Source: Nocardiopsis sp. FIRDI 009 (GTDB taxonomy: Bacteria > Actinomycetota > Actinomycetes > Streptosporangiales > Streptosporangiaceae). Taken from it: a stretch of 64,000 nt of DNA. Where the stretch lies: assembly GCF_003386285.1 (NCBI RefSeq), contig NZ_QPNC01000006.1:231225-295224 (forward strand). Reading direction: 5' to 3'. The stretch's first letter is position 1, and each line of letters starts with the position of its first letter. Shown here piece after piece: positions 18,485 through 27,144 of the stretch. The notes beneath the pieces are model-generated. The model was given only the letters and a program-made list of their open reading frames with translations, did no database searches and was not told the origin of the DNA. Made by a program: the position numbers and the translations under genes.

Positions 18485-18643
18485 ATGAGTGACCCCAACG
18501 CCACGCACCACATCTCCCGCGAGGAGCTCTTCAGGGACGACGAGGAGGAGCGGACCGCACCGGACCCCAACGCCACGGCCCAGATCTCCCGTGAGGAGCT
18601 CTTCAGGGACGACGAGCCGTTGGCTCCCCGGTCCGAGCGCTAA
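18485..18643 (+). CDS. 52-residue protein with an internal duplication
   Basis: A very small, acidic, soluble protein. Two nearly identical 18-residue units (DPNATHHISREELFRDDE and DPNATAQISREELFRDDE) are joined by EERTAP. AAGGAG precedes the ATG, and a TAAAAT -10-like box lies at 18444-18449, so it looks expressed. I recognise no family. The repeated ISREELFRDDE could be a short binding helix presented twice. It ends before a strong terminator and converges on thrS. Confidence 0.65.
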   Translation: MSDPNATHHISREELFRDDEEERTAPDPNATAQISREELFRDDEPLAPRSER

Positions 18644-18772
18644 CCGCCCCGGACGAGAGGGCCGACGCGCGGCCTAAAACCTCGGACACGATTTCCTCGG
18701 GCACACCCGATGATGTCCCGTCCCCGGTTCCCAGCACCGGTCGGTCCCTCAGCGGCGGCCCTCGGGAACGAC

Positions 18773-18806
18773 GAACGCCCACCCGGGTCGATCCGGGTGG
18801 GCGTTC
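18773..18806. terminator. bidirectional terminator
   Basis: A perfect 14-bp stem (18773-18786 with 18793-18806), 6-base loop, between the 52-residue gene and the convergent thrS. Confidence 0.78.
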
Positions 18807-18901
18807 ACACGTGTGGGGCCGGGGTCCGCGCCGCGGGGAGGCGCCCAACCGCGCCCCGGCCCGGTGGCGCCCCGCCGTGTCCTCTCCTCGGCGGGAGTCC
18901 G

Positions 18902-20878
18902 CTAACGGCGCTCGCGGACGGCGGCCACGATCTCGGCCACCGCCTCGTCGATCGGCACCCCGTTGTTCTGCGACCCGTCGCGGTAGCGGAACGACACGGC
19001 GTTCTTGCTGATGTCCTCGTCACCGGCCAGCAGCATGAAGGGCACCTTCTGCTTCTGGGCGTTGCGGATCTTCTTCTGCATCCGGTCGTCGCTGGCGTCC
19101 ACCTCGACCCGGATTCCCTCGGCCCGCAGCTTGGCCTCGACCTCGCGCAGGTAGGGGACGTGCTCGTCGGCGATCGGGATGCCGACGACCTGGACCGGGG
19201 ACAGCCACGCCGGGAAGGCGCCGGCGTAGTGCTCCAGGAGGACGGCGAAGAACCGCTCGATGGAGCCGAACAGGGCGCGGTGGATCATCACCGGACGCTG
19301 ACGGGAACCGTCCGCGGCGGTGTACTCCAGGTCGAAGCGCTCGGGCAGGTTGAAGTCCAGCTGGATGGTGGACATCTGCCAGGTCCGGCCGATGGCGTCC
19401 TTGGCCTGCACCGAGATCTTCGGGCCGTAGAACGCGGCGCCGCCGGGGTCCATGACCAACTCCAGGCCCTGCTTCTCGGCGGCCTGGCGCAGGGTCTCGG
19501 TGGCCTCCGCCCACACGTGGTCGTCGCCGATGTACTTCTCCGGGTCCTTGGTGGACAGCTCCAGGTAGAAGTCGTCGAGCCCGTAGTCGCGCAGCAGGTC
19601 CAGCACGAAGGTCAGCAGCGAGTCGAGCTCGTCCGCCATCTGCTCCTTGGTGCAGTAGATGTGCGCGTCGTCCTGGGTGAAGCCCCGGGCGCGGGTGAGG
19701 CCGTGCACCACACCGGACTTCTCGTACCGGTACACGGTGCCGAACTCGAACAGGCGCAGCGGCAGCTCGCGGTAGGAGCGCCCGCGCGCGTCGAAGATCA
19801 GGTTGTGCATCGGGCAGTTCATCGGCTTCAGGTAGTAGTCCTGACCGCCGTCGAGCTGCATGGGGGGGTACATGCCGTCCGCGTACCAGTCCAGGTGCCC
19901 CGACTTCTCGAACAGGGTGCTCTTGGTGGCGTGCGGGGAGTAGACGAACTCGTAGCCGCCCTGCTCGTGCCGCTTGCGCGAGTAGTCCTCCATCACGCGG
20001 CGGATGACCCCGCCCTTGGGGTGGAAGACCGCCAGGCCCGACCCGATCTCGTCCGGGATGGAGAACAGGTCAAGCTCCGAGCCGAGCTTGCGGTGGTCGC
20101 GCTTCTCCGCCTCCTCCAGGAAGGTCAGGTACGCCTTGAGGGCGTCCTTGTTCTCCCACGCGGTGCCGTACACGCGCTGGAGCTGCGGGTTGGTCTCCTT
20201 GCCCCGCCAGTAGGCGGCGGCGGTGCGCATGAGCTTGAAGGCCGGGATGACCTTGGTGGTGGGCAGGTGCGGGCCCCGGCACAGGTCCTTCCAGCACTGC
20301 TCGCCGGTGCGCGGGTGGACGTTGTCGTAGATGGTCAGCTCACCCGCGCCGACCTCGACGCCGGCGCCCTCGGCGGCCTCGGCCGCGTCGCTGCCCTTGA
20401 TACCGATGAGTTCGAGTTTGTACGGCTCGGTGGCCAGTTCGGCCCGGGCCTCCTCGTCGGAGACGACCCGGCGGTCGAAACGCTGCCCCTGCTTGATGAT
20501 CTGCTGCATCTTCTTCTCGATGCTCTTCAGATCGGCGGGGGTGAACGGCTCGGCGACGTCGAAGTCGTAGTAGAAACCGTTCTCCACGGGCGGGCCGATG
20601 CCCAGTTTGGCCTCGGGGAAGAGTTCCTGGACCGCCTGGGCGAGGACGTGGGCGGTGGAGTGGCGGAGGATCGCCCGACCCTCCTCGGAGTCGATGGCGA
20701 TCGGCTCGACGACGTCGCCGTCGGCCAGCTCGCGGTCGAGGTCGCGCGGCTCGCCGTTGACCATCGCCGCGATCACGGTCCTGCCGTCGGCCTCCAGGGC
20801 CTGCCCCGCCGTGGTCGTGGCCGCCACCGCACGCGGGGTTCCGGCGAGGGTGATGTGCAGCTCAGGCGCGGCGGACAC
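18902..20878 (-). CDS. thrS: threonyl-tRNA synthetase
   Basis: A 658-residue class II synthetase charging tRNA-Thr. An N-terminal TGS domain comes first. The editing domain has [11 protein letters not shown]. The catalytic core has motif 2 around [19 protein letters not shown], zinc ligands in MNCPMH, DDAH and MIHRAL, and motif 3 near [10 protein letters not shown]. The C-terminal anticodon-binding domain has [17 protein letters not shown] chose the GTG at 20878 because AGGAG lies eight bases upstream and the first residues ([10 protein letters not shown]) begin the TGS domain; the 81-residue open extension is not family-like. I see no T-box in the leader. Confidence 0.93.
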   Translation of the reverse strand: MSAAPELHITLAGTPRAVAATTTAGQALEADGRTVIAAMVNGEPRDLDRELADGDVVEPIAIDSEEGRAILRHSTAHVLAQAVQELFPEAKLGIGPPVENGFYYDFDVAEPFTPADLKSIEKKMQQIIKQGQRFDRRVVSDEEARAELATEPYKLELIGIKGSDAAEAAEGAGVEVGAGELTIYDNVHPRTGEQCWKDLCRGPHLPTTKVIPAFKLMRTAAAYWRGKETNPQLQRVYGTAWENKDALKAYLTFLEEAEKRDHRKLGSELDLFSIPDEIGSGLAVFHPKGGVIRRVMEDYSRKRHEQGGYEFVYSPHATKSTLFEKSGHLDWYADGMYPPMQLDGGQDYYLKPMNCPMHNLIFDARGRSYRELPLRLFEFGTVYRYEKSGVVHGLTRARGFTQDDAHIYCTKEQMADELDSLLTFVLDLLRDYGLDDFYLELSTKDPEKYIGDDHVWAEATETLRQAAEKQGLELVMDPGGAAFYGPKISVQAKDAIGRTWQMSTIQLDFNLPERFDLEYTAADGSRQRPVMIHRALFGSIERFFAVLLEHYAGAFPAWLSPVQVVGIPIADEHVPYLREVEAKLRAEGIRVEVDASDDRMQKKIRNAQKQKVPFMLLAGDEDISKNAVSFRYRDGSQNNGVPIDEAVAEIVAAVRERR

Positions 20879-21269
20879 GGTGACTCCTAGGGATGCGTGG
20901 TTCGTGGTCGGCGCCGAGGCCGCCACGGGCGGGCGGCCAGGCGTTTCGCGTCCGATGGTATCGGCTCCGCGTACGCGCCGGTTCGCGTTGTCCACAGCCC
21001 GGCGGGCGGCCAGGGCGCTCGATTCGGTCGCATGATTTCGGATACGTGGGGCGGTCCCCAGACACATCCCCACGAAGGAGGAGGAAGAAGCCCCATCACC
21101 GATCCCCGCCGAATCTGTCATGGATCGTCACGATATTCCCGAGATCGTTGACTCCCCCACCGTGGAGCATTGATCAACCCCCGAAGATCGGTGAGAATCA
21201 GCTGACATCTGATCGCCCCCGTATCCGACCCGAATCTGAACACTCACTTCGACCGAATACTGTGAGCGC
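20879..21269. other. divergent promoter region, no gene supported
   Basis: About 390 bases between thrS and the divergent PGPGW-type gene. The part nearest the latter is clearly richer in A+T (21100-21250), consistent with promoters. I found no RNA gene or T-box specifier structure. Confidence 0.5.
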
Positions 21270-21680
21270 ATGTCACCGAGCCCTTCCCACGGTCCGTCGG
21301 CCCCGGAGACATCCCCCTTCCCTGCTCGCGTTCGCCGGTGGCGGCGGCTGCGGGCTCGGCTCCGCCTCTTCCGGCGATACATGCACGCCCACCCGGCCCT
21401 GCGCCTGACCTGGCGCGTCGCGGTCACCACCGTGGCGGTCCTCGTCATCGTGGCCGGGCTCGTCATGCTGGTGTTCCCCGGCCCCGGCGCGGCCTCGGTC
21501 ATCCTCGGCCTGTTCATCCTGAGCACGGAGTTCCACTGGGCCCACCGTCTCCTGCGCCCCGCGCGCAGGTGGTTCCGCCGCGCCGAACGGTACGGCCACC
21601 GCGTCAAGGCCGAACTCCTGTGCCGCCTCCGCGCCCGGCGGGCGGCCAGGAAGGGCCTCACCGCCCCCGACCCCGACTAG
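21270..21680 (+). CDS. TIGR02611/PGPGW family membrane protein
   Basis: A 136-residue protein with two adjacent membrane helices. The centre reads VIVAGLVMLVFPGPGAASVI, the PGPG signature of this small actinobacterial family of unknown function. Basic arginine-rich segments flank the helices and probably face the cytoplasm. The gene is divergent from thrS. Confidence 0.78.
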   Translation: MSPSPSHGPSAPETSPFPARVRRWRRLRARLRLFRRYMHAHPALRLTWRVAVTTVAVLVIVAGLVMLVFPGPGAASVILGLFILSTEFHWAHRLLRPARRWFRRAERYGHRVKAELLCRLRARRAARKGLTAPDPD

Positions 21681-21803
21681 GACGGCCTCCGCAGCCTCTC
21701 CCGGCCCTCGCCCCGGCCGGAAGCCCGCCGAGCGCGCACCGCGCGGATCACGGACGACGAAGGGGCCGACCCCGTTTCCACGGAGTCGGCCCCTTGGCGT
21801 GTG

Positions 21804-21877
21804 TGGGCGATACTGGACTCGAACCAGTGACCTCGTCGGTGTGAACGACGCGCTCTAGCCAACTGAGCTAATCGCCC
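21804..21877 (-). tRNA. tRNA-Val (CAC)
   Basis: A complete cloverleaf on the minus strand. The acceptor pairs GGGCGAT with ATCGCCC, the D arm contains AGTTGGCTA, the anticodon loop is TTCACAC (anticodon CAC), and the T loop is TTCGAGT. CCA is not encoded. Confidence 0.93.
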
Positions 21878-22353
21878 TCCGGGCTGCTGCCCCGTCCGCC
21901 CCGTCGGCCGGACAAGAAAGACTCTAGCGCATGTTCGGGGGTGGTCCGCGCACCCGTCCGCACCCCGGGGCCGCCAAGACATGTGACGGAGGTCACATTC
22001 ACCCCCGCCGCCCGTCCGATCCTGCCAAGATGTGGCCCGGATCCCCGCCGTGGGAGGGAGATCCAGCCCCAGGGGAGCCCGCGGAGGACCCTCCCTCATT
22101 ACTCTGGCGTGACGTGGGCCACCCGACGTTGGGAAATCTTTGGTTTCCCCTGGTCATTACAGTGACGAAGGATCGGGCAGCCGCCATGCGGCACGCTGGC
22201 CCCGAGGAGCGGACAGCGCGGCCTCCGGTCCCACCCGACCAAGAAAGTCTCCGTACTCACGTCATAGTCCGCGGACGGCCGCGTTGGAGCGAGTGAGACG
22301 GCAACCGACCCGCACCGCAACGGCAGGGCCGGACGAGAAAAGGTTTGGCGAAC
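21878..22353. other. upstream region of the SsgB-like gene
   Basis: About 475 bases with no supported gene. It contains an imperfect inverted repeat (GGGAAA-tctttgg-TTTCCC, 22131-22149) about 200 bases upstream of the SsgB-like start. This could be a regulator site, since ssg genes are developmentally controlled. Confidence 0.4.
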
Positions 22354-22776
22354 ATGAACAGTAGCGACACCACTGCCACCGCCGAGCTGGGCCTGCGGCT
22401 CGTGGTCCCCGAGCGCACCTCGGTGCCCCTGGTCGCGCGACTCGACTACAGCGCGGACGACCCGTACGCGATCCGGGTCGCCTTCCACACCGGCGAGGAC
22501 GACCCCGTCGAGTGGATCTTCGCCCGCGAACTCCTCACCGTCGGCATCGTGCGCCCGGTGGGCGAGGGCGATGTCCGCGTGTGGCCCTCCAAGGACGACA
22601 ACGGGGAGCGCACCGTGAGTATCTCGCTCTCCTCCCCCTTCGGCCAGGCCGAGTTCGACACCCAGGTCTCGCCGCTGGCCGAGTTCCTGCACCGCACGTA
22701 CGAGATCGTGCCCGCGGGCCAGGAGCCCACGTTCGTGGACCTGGACGAGGAGATCCAGCGACACCTGAACCCCTGA
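22354..22776 (+). CDS. ssgB: SsgA-like sporulation/cell-division regulator (SsgB type)
   Basis: A 140-residue SsgA-like protein. In streptomycetes, SsgB recruits FtsZ to sporulation septa. Family blocks are visible: LRLVVPERTSVPLVARLDY, DPYAIRVAFHTGEDDPVEW, RPVGEGDVRVWPS and LAEFLHRTYEIVPAGQE. Length and motifs fit SsgB better than SsgA, but paralogue assignment needs a tree. The ATG at 22354 follows AAAAGG; an in-frame TTG nine bases earlier is less likely. This protein marks the organism as a spore-forming actinomycete. A very long terminator follows. Confidence 0.85.
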   Translation: MNSSDTTATAELGLRLVVPERTSVPLVARLDYSADDPYAIRVAFHTGEDDPVEWIFARELLTVGIVRPVGEGDVRVWPSKDDNGERTVSISLSSPFGQAEFDTQVSPLAEFLHRTYEIVPAGQEPTFVDLDEEIQRHLNP

Positions 22777-22790
22777 CCCGACCCTCACCC

Positions 22791-22839
22791 GACACGACTG
22801 GGGGGACGGCGCCGTCGGCGCCGTCCCCCCAGTCGTGTC
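22791..22839. terminator. very strong hairpin terminator
   Basis: A perfect 23-bp stem (22791-22813 with 22817-22839) with a 3-base loop between the convergent SsgB-like and aminotransferase genes. Confidence 0.85.
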
Positions 22840-22848
22840 CGAGGTCCC

Positions 22849-23691
22849 TCAGGGGTCGATGTCGGCCGCGGCGCGCTCCAGGAACACCGAGCGCGCCTTC
22901 GTGGTGATCGGACCGGGCCCGGAGGAGATCTCGCGCCCGTCGACGCGCAGGATCGGCTGGACGTCGCGCCCGGTGGACGTCAGGAAGGCCTCGGAGACCT
23001 CGGGGAGGCGTTCCATGGGGACGTCCTCCTCCTCGCCGCCGAACCACTCCAGGACGAGCTCACGCGTGATCCCCGCCAGGGGCCCGGCCGACAGCGGCGG
23101 GGTGACCAGCCTGCCGTCCAGCACCACGAAGACGTTGCTGCCGGTGCCCTCGCACAGGTTGCCGCTCACGTTGCGGAAGACGGCCTCGGAGGCGCCCCGC
23201 TCCCTCGCGTGGGCGAGCGCGCGCACGTTGTCGGCGTAGGAGGTGGTCTTCAGCCCCGCCAGCGCGCCGAACTCGTTGCGCGGCCAGGGCGACAGGGCGA
23301 CATCGGCGGTGGGCGGGATCGTCGGAAACGGGCTGACGGCCACGATCGCCGTCTGCTCTCCCGGCAGGCGGTCCGAGCCCAGCGGCCCGGCGCCGTCGGT
23401 GACGGTGATCCGCACGCGCGCGTCGGTGACCTCGGAGTTGGCCGCCAGCGCCCGGGTCACCCCGTCGGCGATCAGGTCCAGGTCGGGCTCGGCCAGGCCG
23501 AGGCCCCCGGCGGAGCGGGCGAGCCTGCGCAGGTGCCGCGTGAGCGCGAACGGGCGCCCCTCCCGGGCGCGCACCGTCTCGAAGACACCGTCGCCGACCG
23601 TGATGCCGTGGTCGAACACGGGGATGAGCGCCTCGCGCTCGTCCACGACCGTGCCGCGGCCGAAACCGGCCCCGGCGATCCACACCTTCAT
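22849..23691 (-). CDS. pabC: class IV aminotransferase, aminodeoxychorismate lyase-like
   Basis: A 280-residue PLP fold-type IV enzyme. FDHGITVGDGVFETVRA near the N-terminus is the family start motif, and GLKTTSYADNVRAL contains the PLP lysine. EAVFRNVSGNLCEGTGSNVF and GITRELVLEW complete the signature. Aminodeoxychorismate lyase (4-aminobenzoate for folate) is the likely activity; D-amino-acid or branched-chain transaminase relatives cannot be excluded. The ATG at 23691 is preceded only by a weak G-rich site, and a start at 23733 is possible. Confidence 0.78.
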   Translation of the reverse strand: MKVWIAGAGFGRGTVVDEREALIPVFDHGITVGDGVFETVRAREGRPFALTRHLRRLARSAGGLGLAEPDLDLIADGVTRALAANSEVTDARVRITVTDGAGPLGSDRLPGEQTAIVAVSPFPTIPPTADVALSPWPRNEFGALAGLKTTSYADNVRALAHARERGASEAVFRNVSGNLCEGTGSNVFVVLDGRLVTPPLSAGPLAGITRELVLEWFGGEEEDVPMERLPEVSEAFLTSTGRDVQPILRVDGREISSGPGPITTKARSVFLERAAADIDP

Positions 23692-24091
23692 CCCAACCCC
23701 CAGGTCCTCTCGCGCACTCTCGGGCGATGCCACACCGTCGATCCTGCCACCCCCGCCCGACCTGCGGCGCGACCACCCCGGACGCGGCCACGTCCCCGTA
23801 CCGGCGATGCCGGCCGCTTGGCAAGGCCCGTGTCCGGCACCGGCCGCCGGTCTGCTTTCTGATTCGCCATTCGCACGGCATCACGACTGGTCACGGAGTC
23901 GACTCCCGACTCCGGCCCACCCCGGCCACGGTCGACGGACCGGACAGATAAGTTACGAATGACTATCATCTGGGCAACGCTTATGCGGGACCGGTGCACG
24001 CCGTCGGCCGCCACCCCCACAGGGCAGGTCAACCGCGCACCACGCGCGGGTCCCCGTCACGCCCGACCGACTGACAGAGCAAAAGAGAGCC
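23692..24091. other. intergenic promoter region
   Basis: About 400 bases between divergent genes. A short AT-richer segment (23945-23975) probably holds the promoter of the Roadblock gene. No gene or RNA is supported. Confidence 0.4.
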
Positions 24092-24523
24092 ATGACCCCA
24101 CCGAGCACTGCACGTGGAGAACTCAGCTGGCTGCTGGATGATCTCCTCACCCGCGCCTCCGGTACGCAGCACGCCATCGTCCTGTCCACCGACGGACTCC
24201 TCATGGCCACCTCCAGCGGGCTGGAACGCCCGGCCGCGGAGCACCTGTCCGCGATCGCCTCGGGACTGCACAGCCTCGCGGGCGGAGCGAGCCGGCAGTT
24301 CTCCGCGGGCGACATCCGGCAGAGCATCATCGAGATGGACCGCGCCTTCCTGTTCGTGGCCGCCGCGGGCGAGGGTGCCTGCATGGCGCTGATGTCGGAC
24401 GCCGACAGCGACGTCGGCCTCATCGCCTACGAGATGAACAAGGTGATCGAGAGGGTCGGCCAGTACCTCTCGGCGCCGCCGCGCCCGGACATGCCGTCCA
24501 CCCCCGCGCACGTGGAGAAGTAG
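24092..24523 (+). CDS. Roadblock/LC7 domain protein
   Basis: A 143-residue single-domain Roadblock/LC7 protein, the fold of MglB and of CvnB in streptomycete conservons, which regulate small GTPases. The core reads LLTRASGTQHAIVLSTDGL and LYSL-like HLSAIASGLHSLAGGA, then SIIEMDRAFLFVAAAGEGA. In conservons it sits between a histidine kinase (CvnA), a DUF742 protein (CvnC) and a GTPase (CvnD); none of these is adjacent here, so it is a solitary copy. AAGAGAGCC precedes the ATG. Confidence 0.82.
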   Translation: MTPPSTARGELSWLLDDLLTRASGTQHAIVLSTDGLLMATSSGLERPAAEHLSAIASGLHSLAGGASRQFSAGDIRQSIIEMDRAFLFVAAAGEGACMALMSDADSDVGLIAYEMNKVIERVGQYLSAPPRPDMPSTPAHVEK

Positions 24524-24697
24524 GAAGGGTCGTCCGGGCGGGCCGTCGGGGCGGGCCACGGGTGCGAGGACCGCCGCGGGGGAGCGGAAGCACGCCCGGG
24601 GAAAGCCGATTTCGTGCTTGGCCAGGAATCCGCTACAGTTCTTAACGCAGCGAGCGGGGCGGCCGGCAGGACCGGCCGGACCGGAAGAACTCGCCGC

Positions 24698-24770
24698 GCG
24701 GACGTGGCTCAGCTGGTAGAGCATCACCTTGCCAAGGTGAGGGTCGCGGGTTCGAATCCCGTCGTCCGCT
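24698..24770 (+). tRNA. tRNA-Gly (GCC)
   Basis: The acceptor pairs GCGGACG with CGTCCGC, and the anticodon loop TTGCCAA sits on a TCACC/GGTGA stem. It is the first of four tRNAs transcribed together; a TACAGT box at 24634-24639 is a plausible -10. Confidence 0.94.
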
Positions 24771-24832
24771 CGGAAAAGGTGTGGTTCCCTCCCCGGGTGA
24801 ACCGCACCGGTCCGGATTCGTTCGGACCACAC

Positions 24833-24905
24833 GCGGACGTGGCTCAGCTGGTAGAGCATCACCTTGCCAAGGTGAGGGTCGCGGGTTCGAATCCCGTCGT
24901 CCGCT
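24833..24905 (+). tRNA. tRNA-Gly (GCC), second copy
   Basis: Identical in sequence to the tRNA-Gly at 24698-24770, 62 bases downstream of it. CCA is not encoded. Confidence 0.94.
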
Positions 24906-24951
24906 CGAGGAGGCCCGCACGGGTCGGAGCAAGGCCCTCGTGCCCTTCCTT

Positions 24952-25026
24952 GCCGGAGTGTCCGAGTGGCTTAGGTAAGGGACTGCAAATCCCTGCACAC
25001 GGGTTCGATTCCCGTCTCCGGCTCCA
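24952..25026 (+). tRNA. tRNA-Cys (GCA)
   Basis: The acceptor pairs GCCGGAG with CTCCGGC, and the anticodon loop CTGCAAA sits on an AGGGA/TCCCT stem. CCA is encoded at 25024-25026. It differs substantially from the tRNA-Cys at 52272. Confidence 0.93.
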
Positions 25027-25051
25027 CTGTGGGACCTCATCCCCCAGATGA

Positions 25052-25128
25052 GGGCGGTTAGCTCAGTTGGTTAGAGCGCTACCTTGACACGGTAGAGGTC
25101 ACAGGTTCGAATCCTGTATCGCCCACCA
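25052..25128 (+). tRNA. tRNA-Val (GAC)
   Basis: The acceptor pairs GGGCGGT with ATCGCCC, and the anticodon loop TTGACAC sits on a CTACC/GGTAG stem; CCA is encoded. It is identical to the tRNA at 52357-52433. Its 3' half reappears at 26895-26940, past CRISPR array 1, marking this gene as an insertion site. Confidence 0.94.
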
Positions 25129-25141
25129 GCATCACCTTCGG

Positions 25142-25167
25142 AACGGGCTCCCCCGGGAGCCCGTTTT
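25142..25167 (+). terminator. tRNA operon terminator
   Basis: An 11-bp stem (25142-25152 with 25155-25165) followed by a short T run. An equivalent lies at 52447-52472. Confidence 0.85.
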
Positions 25168-25389
25168 CGTCGTGTCCAGGTACTCTGACACCAGAACGAG
25201 GGCCTGCCGCGTTCCTGGGTTCCTGGCCCGTGGTCGACAGGCGACACCACCGAATCACTCCCGAACACGTAGCCCCCGTGCACCCGGAGCAGGACTCCAG
25301 GCACACAGGATCACCGGACACGGCGTCGATCCCGGCGGCAGGGATCAGCGAAGCCGACCGTGCAGTCGTTCCACGACCCGAGGCTTCAA

Positions 25390-25599
25390 CCTCCGCCAGT
25401 CGCCAGACCCGTGGGGTTCCGTTCAGGAACGAACGCACCTCGGCCTCGCAGTAGCGGCGGTGGCCACCCCCAGAGTGCGGAACGAACACAGCTTTCCCGA
25501 CCTGGCCCACCACGTGACCGTCATGGGTGCCACGTGGAACATGACCACGACCTCGACGGGGGCCAGCAGGGGCTCCAGATCGCCGATCGGCGGGGGCAC
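25390..25599 (-). pseudogene. frameshifted BldC/Xis-like HTH gene
   Basis: Near-identical counterpart of the intact gene at 52894. Reading from a GTG at 25599 gives EPLLAPVEVVVMFHVAP and then TVTWWARSGK, where the intact copy has TVTRW. A run of five C at 25467-25471 replaces three C in the other copy, a two-base insertion that breaks the frame before GGHRRYCEAEVR, which continues in another frame. The HTH is therefore disrupted and the gene is probably dead. It lies at the trailer end of CRISPR array 1 on the array's transcribed strand. Confidence 0.75.
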
Positions 25600-25617
25600 A
25601 CCTGTCGATACACCTGA

Positions 25618-26621
25618 GGCCCACCCCCGCGTCCGCGGAACTCACCCGATGCAGTAAGAGTTCGAGCCGCCCGTTGGCGGTCCATCCCCGCGTCTGCCGG
25701 GCTCACTTGCCGAACCATCCGAGCTGTTCGGGGTCGGCCGGTCCATCCCCGCGTCTGCGGGGCTCACTTGGAGGCGGCTGGTGTGCCGGTGGTGGTGTTC
25801 GGTCCATCCCCGCGTCTGCGGGGCTCACCCCCAGATCGAGGATCTGTTTGACTCGATCGACGGTCCATCCCCGCGTCTGCGGGGCTCACCAGTCGTGGCG
25901 GATCGTGGTCGCCGGCGCCGACGGTCCATCCCCGCGTCTGCGGGGCTCACTGGGACAGATGCCGGATGGGAGGTCCGGCGGGCGGTCCATCCCCGCGTCT
26001 GCGGGGCTCACAGCTATGGAATGTCCTATCCGACGCGATTGAGCGGTCCATCCCCGCGTCTGCGGGGCTCACGGGGTCGGGGACACGGCCCATGTCCCAG
26101 ATGGCGGTCCATCCCCGCGTCTGCGGGGCTCACCGGGTGTGGAGCGCCACCACCGTCGAGACGACCGGTCCATCCCCGCGTCTGCGGGGCTCACGTCCAG
26201 ACTCCAATAACAAAGTCTTCCCGCAACGGTCCATCCCCGCGTCTGCGGGGCTCACTGCCTCGGGCGCGGTGCGAAGGCCGGTGGTGACGGTCCATCCCCG
26301 CGTCTGCGGGGCTCACGCTGGTGTGGGCGACCTCCCTCGCGCGGATGGCGGTCCATCCCCGCGTCTGCGGGGCTCACCGGGCGTTCCTACGTATCAGGAT
26401 CTCACGTTCCGGTCCATCCCCGCGTCTGCGGGGCTCACCGTGAATCCCGCGTTCGAGGCTGGTGGGTCGACGGTCCATCCCCGCGTCTGCGGGGCTCACG
26501 CCGCGTACACCGGGCTGTCCGGCGCGCTGATCGGTCCATCCCCGCGTCTGCGGGGCTCACTACGGGAGTCCACCCACCGATCAGTGAAGGCCCGGTCCAT
26601 CCCCGCGTCTGCGGGGCTCAC
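25618..26621 (-). CRISPR. CRISPR array 1 (type I-E), 17 repeats, 16 spacers
   Basis: Repeats of 28 bases start every 61 bases (25618, 25679, ... 26594). On the plus strand they begin GGTCCATCCCCGCG and end CGGGGCTCAC. Every intact repeat is preceded by C, so the effective repeat is 29 with a PAM-derived base, as in E. coli type I-E. The first two repeats are degenerate (GGCCCACCCCC... with GGAACTCAC; TGCCGGG), marking the low-coordinate side as the trailer. By homology with known I-E repeats (8-nt handle ending GACCG), crRNAs are read from the minus strand. No cas genes are adjacent; the set at 53956-63656 must serve it. Confidence 0.97.
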
Positions 26622-26660
26622 AGCAAATGACCTGCGACAACGCCAAGCGTTATCTTCCCG
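26622..26660 (-). promoter_or_regulatory. CRISPR array 1 leader (repeat-proximal part)
   Basis: The sequence after the last repeat (AGCAAATGACCTGC, then GTTATCTTC) is shared with the equivalent position of array 2, while the spacers differ. This is the expected conserved leader used for spacer integration. The leader extends toward about 26760, where no gene is seen. Confidence 0.7.
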
Positions 26661-27144
26661 CAACACCAGATAGCAGTGACAGGGGCCGTGCACCACTCAG
26701 GTTCGCCGTTGCACAACGCGAAACTCGAACATGTGCGAACAGAACACCACCGCTACGCTCCCCCCATGAGCACAAGTAAGGCCACAACGCCGACCTATCG
26801 TGGCCATCGGAGGGGCTCCCTCCCCACCACCCTTCCATGATGCCCGAGGGATCTACGGATGCCTGTCGACGCGGGTCGCCCCAACGCCGTGACCACCTTG
26901 ACACGGTAGAGGTCACAGGTTCGAATCCTGTATCGCCCACTTCATTCCGGAACGATCCTGCTCGGCGGCCCTCGGCCGCCTCGCCGGGTCGTTTCTTCGT
27001 TCGGGCGGAAACCCCGGGGCCCCGGACACGGGTCTCCGCCTCGCGGGGTCCCTTCGGCCCGCCTCGGGTCCGCCCGACGACGCGACTCACCTCAGGGCGT
27101 GCGCCGGGCTCCTCCGGCACACGCCCTTCCTCACCTCCGCGCGT
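26661..27144. other. leader remainder and tRNA-end scar, no gene
   Basis: No coding gene is supported. It contains the 46-nt tRNA-Val copy, then a GC-rich hairpin followed by GTTTCTT (26951-26996) that resembles a tRNA terminator. Confidence 0.55.
26895..26940 (+). repeat. 46-nt duplicate of tRNA-Val(GAC) 3' half (att-like)
   Basis: Positions 26895-26940 are identical to 25081-25126, covering the anticodon loop through the acceptor 3' strand. No 5' half is present, so it is not a functional tRNA. Such a direct repeat is what site-specific integration at a tRNA 3' end leaves behind. The 1.8-kb interval it bounds holds the BldC-like pseudogene and array 1, but no integrase. Confidence 0.85.

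Noticed and set aside
18710..20890. 726-codon plus-strand open frame antisense to thrS
   Set aside because: It is the mirror of a certain gene in high-GC DNA, His/Val/Gln-rich and without domains. Similar mirrors at 9991-11664 and 13985-16168 were also dropped.
20879..21269. T-box or other riboswitch upstream of thrS
   Set aside because: No T-box bulge consensus or terminator/antiterminator pair is visible, and a good ribosome binding site lies directly at the GTG.
24642..25304. Open frames antisense to the tRNA cluster
   Set aside because: They read through tRNA genes (GRRDSNPRPSPWQG and RYRIRTCDL are typical antisense-tRNA translations) and have no start signals.
25674..26673. Long open frames with PSPRLRGS/SIPASAGLT/VHPRVCGAH repeats
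   Set aside because: They are translations of CRISPR array 1; the periodicity is exactly the 61-base repeat unit. The same applies at 52770-53703.
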